A stretch of 64,000 nucleotides of DNA from Chondrosia reniformis (lineage: Eukaryota; Porifera; Demospongiae; Chondrillida; Chondrillidae): assembly GCA_947172415.1 (NCBI GenBank), contig OX359191.1, forward strand, positions 5,332,001-5,396,000. Reading direction: 5' to 3'. The notes beneath the pieces were generated by a model. It did not search any database and was not told the DNA's origin. It saw only the letters and a list, made by a program, of their open reading frames with translations. Of the stretch, positions 35,001 to 44,000 are shown in pieces. A program made the translations under genes and the position numbers. Positions within the stretch are counted from its first letter, which is position 1. Every line of letters begins with the position of its first letter.

Positions 35001-38000
35001 TGCAATCAATAATGACACGGGCATTGGGATACTTTTTGAAGACTTCCAGTGTCGTTGATTTAATCTGTTCCTTTGTTGACCATGGGAATATATTTCTCAT
35101 CTCAGCTGCTAATGTCTTGATTCAGAGTGAAAAGAATCTCGAAAATGTGGCAGGAGAGACCTCGAACATTGTAAAAATGTCCTCAACTAGCAATCCCAGA
35201 CACAATTGTATTAAAATACTGCTAAAAATTCCTCTTTGCAAGTTAATTTTCCTGTCCTTCCAGACATAGATACTTCAAGGTCTGATGTTTTACATGCCCT
35301 TTCTATTACAGGCTGCAGGTAATCAAAAAGACTGCAGAAAAAGGCATAGGATGGAAGGCCTGTAAGAAACCTGCTTTTTTGTTGTTATGAACAATAAATG
35401 TCATCATTTTCTGCTTTTGTGATAAGGTGAACCGTGTACCTTCTAATGATAACAGTTTACTTTGAAGTTGTTGAATAGTTACTTTCAACTGTACCTGCTC
35501 AAAAGAGGTCGAAGATAGGTTAATTAGAATTTTAGCTGCCGTTTCAACTTTGTCTTGGTCTTGTTTCCTTCTTGTCTGCCTCACTAAACGCTTTCCTCTT
35601 TTATCGTCAATTTTTGGCACAATTATTTGTCTTTTACGATCCTTAAAGATTGTTGGCACAAAATTGACATCTTCGGGGTTCTTAGATAGTCTTCCTTGAA
35701 CAAAATGTTCACTGCAAATGCTATCGAATTTCTTCGAAATCCATTTTTCACGGGATATAGCTCGGCACCAGTGAACTGTGAGAGATATCGGTTACAGAGA
35801 AGAGAACTCAATTCAATCCAATACAATAGTAATCACACTACACGTTTATCACGTAAATTAAATATATGTCTTAGAAGGTTCTAGAATAGATCATTGAATA
35901 ATAGCAATTAGGGATTACACATAATAAAGATAAGGTCACCATGTTACAATCCTATCCCGGAGTTCTTACTAAATCTGTTCATGCAATTTACAGCACAACA
36001 ACTGACAGGGAAATTGTGACGTAATTATGAAAAAGTCTATACTAATACTTAATATTTAGGATGAATTGAAATGTTTGCATGTGTCACCTTCTAGGGTAGA
36101 GGTTTTAATACTGGTGTAATGCTGCAAGATCTAAAGGAAATGAGAAACATGAAATGGAATGAAATTTGGAAAAAAGTGGCACAGGAGACCCTACCAGAGT
36201 TTGGTTCTACTTCATTGGCTGACCAGGTACGGTGTACTGTATATGTAGGATTGAAAACTTACTAAGGCTACCATGTTTTAGCTGTTAGCTATTGTATAAT
36301 GTATTCCTAACACTTTCATAACACTGAAAAGCAATGGTTAGGTGTCACCAAACCATACCAACGTAAATGAATGACTACAGTTAAATATTTTGATATCAAA
36401 GAGGTTTTCCTTATCAGAGGCACCTACTAAAGGGAAATTCGCCTATGTAGGCTATAGTAACATAATGGAGTGTCATTAACAGTAGATGAGTAGTGGATGA
36501 TTGGGTGGTGAGTATAATCTGGGGGGTGGTCTAACCAGAAATTAGTGGTTTCTATAGAGGTCAATATTTGCCGTTGTCTTTACTATCAATATTAACTGAA
36601 CCTTTACATGATCTCTTGTATATTTGTATGATACTCAGTGTACTGTTTACTGATTATTAATTAGTAGCTATCAATTCAAGTAAACTAGATAGAGTGAAGG
36701 TGCAAGTTTACTGTAAATACAAATGAAAACAAATATTTGTACAAGTGCTGTATAAATGTTTTAGACCTTTATTTTAGCTGCATATATTAATCAACTTGGG
36801 CAGAATGTGGAATAGTTGGAAGTACAGGACACTTTGAATACCCTTATATATCTTGTTTAGATTTGAATAAACATGGTAATATGTATTTATAGGAAATATT
36901 ATATTAAATAGACAATTGCACACTACATATGGCTTGGATATGTACATATCCATGTGGATTTTCTGTAGGATGTTGTTAATGCTGTTTTAAAGAAGTATGA
37001 TCCGGAACTTCACCTGCTGCTACCTTGTGTGTGGAATATACAACTGGGAGATCATTCACTCAGTGAGGTGAATCAGTTAATAGCCTGTGTGTACGTATGT
37101 AGGCAAATAGGGAGCAAAACCATTTATATGGAAATGTATATGTGTAATACTTAAAAGTGTACATGTGTTATTTAAATTAAGAAATTAATGGTATATGTAT
37201 TGTTTCAACGTTAAGCCTTGATAAGTCCATGATTTTAATTCCATGTATGTGGCCTGTTAACTCTGTTTGTATTACAATAACAAGCTCTCCTCATGTCAAA
37301 TTGTTAATGGTACCTCATTTTCGCTTTACGTGTTTAGGGCTGCTATGAGGATAGTGCTGACTTAAAGGTGAGATTACAGTATGTTTGACTGTAGTAGAAA
37401 TTATTGAAGCCTTTGCTATAATATGAGACTGTCTTTATGCTGCTGATACGTACGTATGGATACTATTCATCTTTTGGAGATCCATACATTCTTACTTACT
37501 GCCTACCTGTACATTCACAATTAAAATTCTCAAAATGAGGTATTTTTTATTTTCATTTCAGATTTAGTCAAGTTTGTTGTATTAAAGTATGTTATTCCAT
37601 GTTCTGAATATGCCATTGCTAGGTGCTACATTGGAACTCTCCTTTAAAACTACAAGTGCTACATAAGCATGCTCACATATTTAAGAATCAGTATCTTACA
37701 TTTCAAGAATACAATGGAGAACTGCTAAGGCTAGTGCACTTGAACTTTTTATATGAAGCTTCTTGATTGGCTTAATATTTGATGTTTGCATTACGTTATC
37801 CTGTTACTACTGTATATGTACATAGATATACATGTATGGGAAATAATAAACATAAATTAGCCAGCATCCCTAAAATCATTACAATTTCTACTCTCTTTTA
37901 TTTAATGCCGATATTTTAGGAAACTAGTTACACTGTAGAGTAGGTCTGTATGCTATTAAAGTTCTATAGCTATTAATTGTCATTTGAGAGCTGCCAATAC

Positions 38001-41000
38001 TTCTCAATAATAACTATGTCTTTGGCAACCCATCCAATTGGCTATTCAACCACATTAGTCTGTGTTACGACAAATTGCATGCTAAAGTTAGTACATATGT
38101 ATCTTTCAAATCCTACACCTGTCAAAATGCTAAATAATGTACCGACTATAGTTTCAAACACTAAATTATGCTTTATTTCTACTTTAGCATTACATTGTAA
38201 AACTGTTACATAGTTAAAATAGAGTAGAATTGCATAATTTGAAATCTGAGTAATCCCTTTTTGTTTTATTTTAAAATAGTTTGATATCACCTACTGTTTC
38301 ATTATCTTCAAGGGTTATTTATACGTACACATAGTGTTAATCACATATTTTTAATGTCAAGTAGAAGTCTTAGTGTGTGTACATACTATTGTAGCATAGG
38401 TTTTTTAGCGAAATGAGTAGCTTCACATACGTACCTGTTAATGTACATACATGAAAAATCTAAGATGCCATTTTCCTACATGCTATGCCTATTCTGTAAA
38501 AAGAGCCTATAGGGGAACTAAACCTGAACAGAGCTTTGGATGAAGATACAGGAGTCTTTTCTTCCTTCTTTTCCCTTCTTTCATCTTCTTCTCCACTGGG
38601 TCAGACAGCCGTTTCTGGGAATTCCACCCTTCATCAATGATCCTGGGAGTCTTTGTCTTTTTATTTATCTTGATCTTCTATGAATCCTTGGCTCTCTGCT
38701 AAATCTAGGGGCCTTATATACACTATTTTGGAGTCAAAAGTTAAACAAGGTGTTAACTAAGACACATAATGAAATTTAACTTTATGAAAGGAATGTAAGT
38801 CAAATTAAATTTAATTAATTAAATCTATTAGTAATCTTGCTTGTACAGGTAAAACAGACTCAGCCTAAATATAGACACAAGTAGGACATATTACATTAGT
38901 CTACCCTTAGGTCTTATAGTAGTAACATATCTTTGGAGGTGGGGTAACACAATATGGGGTAACACAAGACAGTCCTTAAGCATACTAGCTACTTTTGCTT
39001 ATACCTGATTCTAACTAGAGGATGCCAGGATAGGAAGGTTTGAAGGTTGATTTTAGCTTAAAGTATTTGTAACCCTGCTTAATAAGCCTACTGCATAACT
39101 GCAAACTTTTAGCCTGAAAACTGGAGAAGTCACTACATATTCTGGAATACCTAATTAGTTGTGAAATAAAGACACTATAGGCTGGGGTATTAAGAATATT
39201 ACTATCTAAATGGGGGAAATTTACTATTTCAAAGTTAAAGTCCTTTTGCTTATCATATACTTTAGTGATAAATTGATTACTAGTAATGGTTATATCTAAG
39301 GGGGATTTCCTAGGGCTGGTTTTTGTCTTTTTAAAAATAAGTTCTTTAGGGTAAATATCACTAATTGACAGTTCGAAATCCTTGTTGTTAATACATAAAA
39401 GGTCATCAATAAGCCTATAAGTATTGGAAAATTTAATAGCTAGGGTGATGTTATCCTTAAGTAGTGTCATAAACTCATACTCATAGGCAAACAGAAAAAG
39501 ATTAGCAACTACAGGGGCACAGTCAGTACCCATAGGGATACCTATACATTGCTTAAATACAGAACCATCTACACATACAAAAATGTTGTCAATAAGGTAA
39601 TTAAAGAGCTCTACTAAATGAACAGCTATGACTGCTTTATTGGAGACATTGTTAGACCAAAAGGCTTTATCCTGACAGACTTCTATATATTGGGACTTTC
39701 TACAGGTATAGGCACTATGAATAAGGTTAGTAATCTTGTCTTTAAGTAGGTTATGGGGGATCGCTGTATATAAGGTAGAAAAATCAAAACTAGCTAGCTG
39801 GGCTTTTCTGGTGGGTATAGACCTAAGACTATCTAAGACTTCTAGTGAGTTTTCTACTATCCAAAAGGCATGCATAAGTTAATAGACTATTCACAAGGTT
39901 TTATTGTGTTTATATCCCTTATTATATCGGGTCACTAGATATGGGAACCCCATTTGTCCAAATTTGTCTTTGGACCATCTGAATATTTGGTCCTAAAGGG
40001 TTTATTTCACTTATTGCATGAATGAGATCTAGGAATTATAGATCTTAAATTCTTATATATATACATATATTCAGAAAAGATTTAGTAAAGTGCCCATCCT
40101 GCCCCGAGTGTCGCAATAAGGCTCATGATGAGACACTTGTAGATGACTGTATTCTTATGAAACAGTTTGCCAAGGAGGAGTACAGAACACATTTGTATTT
40201 TGTGGATTTCAACTACCAGGTTAGACTTTAATTAGCTTAACTATTGGAAGTAAATAATTTAAGTTGTGACTATTAATTGTAACGTATTTATTATGTTTAT
40301 ATCGTCTGGAGCCTACATTCAAAGACCCCCAGAAATTGTTGATAGTACTGGTTGGATAATAGTTGAGTATGCAACACTCAGTCGTATCTTGACTGTACTC
40401 CACTTGCTGATTTAAAACCACTAGTGTTTACTTCATCAAATTTAGACAATAAGTCATCCAATCAACAAGTATTTATTTTTGACATTACAAAATAGTTTAA
40501 CATCCAGCACTTAAGATGCTCTTCTACTGAAGTAGACATTGCATTGTTTTGCTGTGTTCTTCTAATATATATGCATCTGAAGTAACACTTAGTTATATCT
40601 CAGTAGCTGTTTCTCTACCTGATCAAAATTAAACTCACTCCCTGCTAAGTGACTTGGTACAGCATTACCATTTGCACCCCAAGAATTTGTTTACATGTAG
40701 TGGATTTCTTTTATCATTTTTGACTTCTGACACTATATAATACCTTCACAGATATAGCTACATAATATAATACCTTCACGGATATAGCTACATAGCTAAC
40801 CTGTCTTTATCAGTCCTCTAGTAGCAGTGATATCACCTTAGTCAGTCAACTGTCATTTGATCGATTACACTTGTTGGAATCACTGGCCAAGCACTGGCAT
40901 GGTAATGCAATACATTAACACCAAGCTTAGAAAACAGGAAGACATCACAGCTCCTGAGGTGTTATGTTACAATGTGTATATGTGGACATCTTTGCTCTTA

Positions 41001-44000
41001 CTTGCAGGTCCAATGAGTTTAACTGTCTATCTTTCAGATGCTGAAACTGTAAAACTTTTAGAACTTGTCCAGACATCACCTGTTTTGTCAACTAGGATGA
41101 ACTTGGGCTTACATGTAGTCTACAAGAAAGGGGTATGTTCAACTAAACAAAAACGAATGTCCAAGTGTGCACAAATTTATCTATGCAATTTGTGAGGTAC
41201 TGTTACAGTAGCTTCATAAAGTCTAAGTAACAAATTGTCCTTGAATTGCATGTCAAATAGTTCTTAGGTTTATGTCTATTTTTTCTTCATTCCATGCTCA
41301 TCTTTTCTGTAGCCATTTTATCCAGTTAATTATCTCCGTAATGTTGCCTTATCACACACTGTTACTCCGTTTGTGTTCCTGTCAGATGTCGATTTCCTTC
41401 CCAACTATAACAGCTACAAGATAATTATGTAGGTTTATTTTGAATGTTTCCCTATTTAACAGAAGCGACATTGTTTTATATTTACAAATATATCAAATAA
41501 AGGAGTGCATAAGTTGCACAATGGTTATTTACATCATATTTTATTTTGGTTGTGGGACCAAAAAAAGTCTACTTGAAATGACAATTTGATCACCTCTCAG
41601 TCATCCAAGATAACCAGCATCATAGAATAGCCGCAGGCAGCTGTTGTGCTCTTCTAATTAAAGGCTCATCAGTGGGATACACGTTGGTGATGATTGTGAT
41701 AAGACTGCTATCAATGTATTTACCCATTACAAATGAAACATTTATGGTTCTATAATTAGAGGAATCTGAGGAGGTTGAAACTGCAGTTCATATTACACAT
41801 GCATTTGTATGTGTGGTATATAATGCTACTTATTACTATTGACTACTTAGGACTTCTATAGCTTCCACTGTTTCTGAAGGTGGCCTCAAGGTTTGTGTGC
41901 ATACTTTAACTTGGGTTGAAGTTTTGTACATATATAACAGTGTACTATTTACCCACGTTATTAGGCTCTTGTAGTTCCCGCCTTTGAGACACTTCAGTAC
42001 AAGTTTGCATTTCCAACAAGTAAAAAGGATCTACTAAAGAGAGTGAAAGAGAGGAAGGTGATACCATTTAGGTCACAAGAATGGCCCAGAGGTCATAAAC
42101 CAACTGATTATGAAACATGGTTCACAAGTAATGCTACTTACAAGGTGAAAGACCTTATATGCTGCAAATTCAATATTGTAATCACATTACATTAGAGTTT
42201 GATACTGATAGCAGCATAGTCAGTAGTTTAATCCTGATCCAATCATTAACTCAGGCTATATCATCATTTGTCACTGCTGAACAACACCATGTTCATATAA
42301 CATACCTATACTAATGACTTCTACGGCCTCTGAATTAACTTTTCATCCATTTAAGCACTACTACTGATAAGGACAACTGTTCACAAACGACAAGAGAGCA
42401 TGTTTAAACGTTTTTGTGATGACAATTTCTATGTATGTATGTATTACGTGCTATTTGAATATAAACCAGGTCATGTAATGCAGTACGATAGGTATGTGTA
42501 CATAAGTTATGTTTCTATGTGACTTGGATATAAACACTGACATATGCACTGCCAAGGATTCACAGAAGATCAAGATAAAGAAAAAGACAAAGACTCCCAG
42601 GATCATTGATGAAGGGTTGAATTCCCAGAAACGGCTGTCTGACCCAGTGGAGAAGAAGATGAAAGAAAGGGAAAAGAAGGAAGAAAAGACTCCTGTATCT
42701 TCATCTAAAGCTCTCTTTAGGTTTAGTTCCCCTATAGGCCCTTTTTACTGAATAGGCATATAGCATGTAGGAAAATGGTATATTAGATTTTTCATATGTA
42801 CGTACCATGCACTTACCCTTATATAGCCATTAGTAAGATATGCTTGCCACAGGTTGACTGGTCCCCAGACTTTGAACCCTATGTGGTGGTGAGGAACAGT
42901 GTCCACTTGTATGACACAAGGTTCTTGGGATTTGGTTGGAATAAAGTGTCTCATATCATGACCATGGATGCATATCAGTAAGTTGTGGCCTCCCAGCTCA
43001 TAGTGAACTGGATGGTTCTAAAACAGGTCATCTCGTATACGTATCACAACATTATACATGTACGTATATGGCATATATTGCTGCTAGTGTCTGTTGACTA
43101 GTTGCCAACATTCCCGCCATGTTGGTTTTATATGTGAGTGCTAGTTAAACAGCTGAAATTAGGGAAAATATTTTTCAGGCTGTGGATTGCCTGTAATTTA
43201 CTGTGCATATCTAAAAGAACAGTCTGATCTATTTGTATTTCTCCTTAGCTCCGCATGCATGTCTAACTTATATCTTGTTTTAAATTCTTCCTTAACACAT
43301 CATGCAAAATGTAAAAATGTACGTATTAGTAGAGTAAATCTGTACAATACAATGGATTGTCCAACCGTTGATCTGTCTCTTGTTAAAGTGAATGTCTCCT
43401 TTTCTCTGCAGATACAAATTTATAGTCTTGCCAGATGTGTTTATGATTCACCTTCCACATGCTCCCTCAACTGATATTTTAAAGTATAGAGCCAGAGAAG
43501 TTTACAGAAAGTAATTGCCTATATGTAAATAAGCTATATTCAGTGGCACATGTTGTATATAGCGGGTACTTGACAGTTATTGGAAATCTCAGTCTACTAA
43601 AATGTTATTCTAAAATGTATTATAATAGCATATTGCTTAGGAGATGTATGGAAATTGCAAATTGGGGACACAATTTAAAGTCACAGACAGATATTAAATA
43701 TACTAAATATACATGAAAAATCTAAGATACCATTTTCCTACATGCTATATGCCTATTCTGTAAAAAGAGCCTATAGGGGAACTAAACCTGAACAGACCTT
43801 TGGATGAAGATACAGGAGTCTTTTCTTCCTTCTTTTCCTTTCTTTTTTTCTTTTTCTTTCATCTTCTTCTCCACTGGGTCAGACAGCCGTTTCTGGGAAT
43901 TCCACCCTTCATCAGTGATCCTGGGAGTCTTTGTCTTTTTTTTATCTTGATCTTCTGTGAATCCTTGGAATGCATTTTTAATGTAAAAAGAAGCATTAAA

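Larger units (their letters stand above)
32563..36041. mobile_element. ISL2EU-like DNA transposon in LARGE intron 7
   Basis: The left end TATAGACCCTTTTCATAATT and the right end (reverse complement TATAGACTTTTTCATAATTA) form inverted repeats of about 28 bp with three mismatches. The flanking TA/TATA is consistent with a 2-bp target duplication. It carries a SWIM/YqaJ nuclease frame on + and a DDE transposase on -, the two-gene plan known for ISL2EU-type elements. At 3.48 kb it explains nearly all of the intron between LARGE exons 7 and 8. Confidence 0.85.

Noticed and set aside
37734-37739. Canonical GT donor for LARGE exon 11
   Set aside because: Using it leaves exon 12 out of frame with an immediate stop, whereas the GC donor keeps alignment to LARGE.
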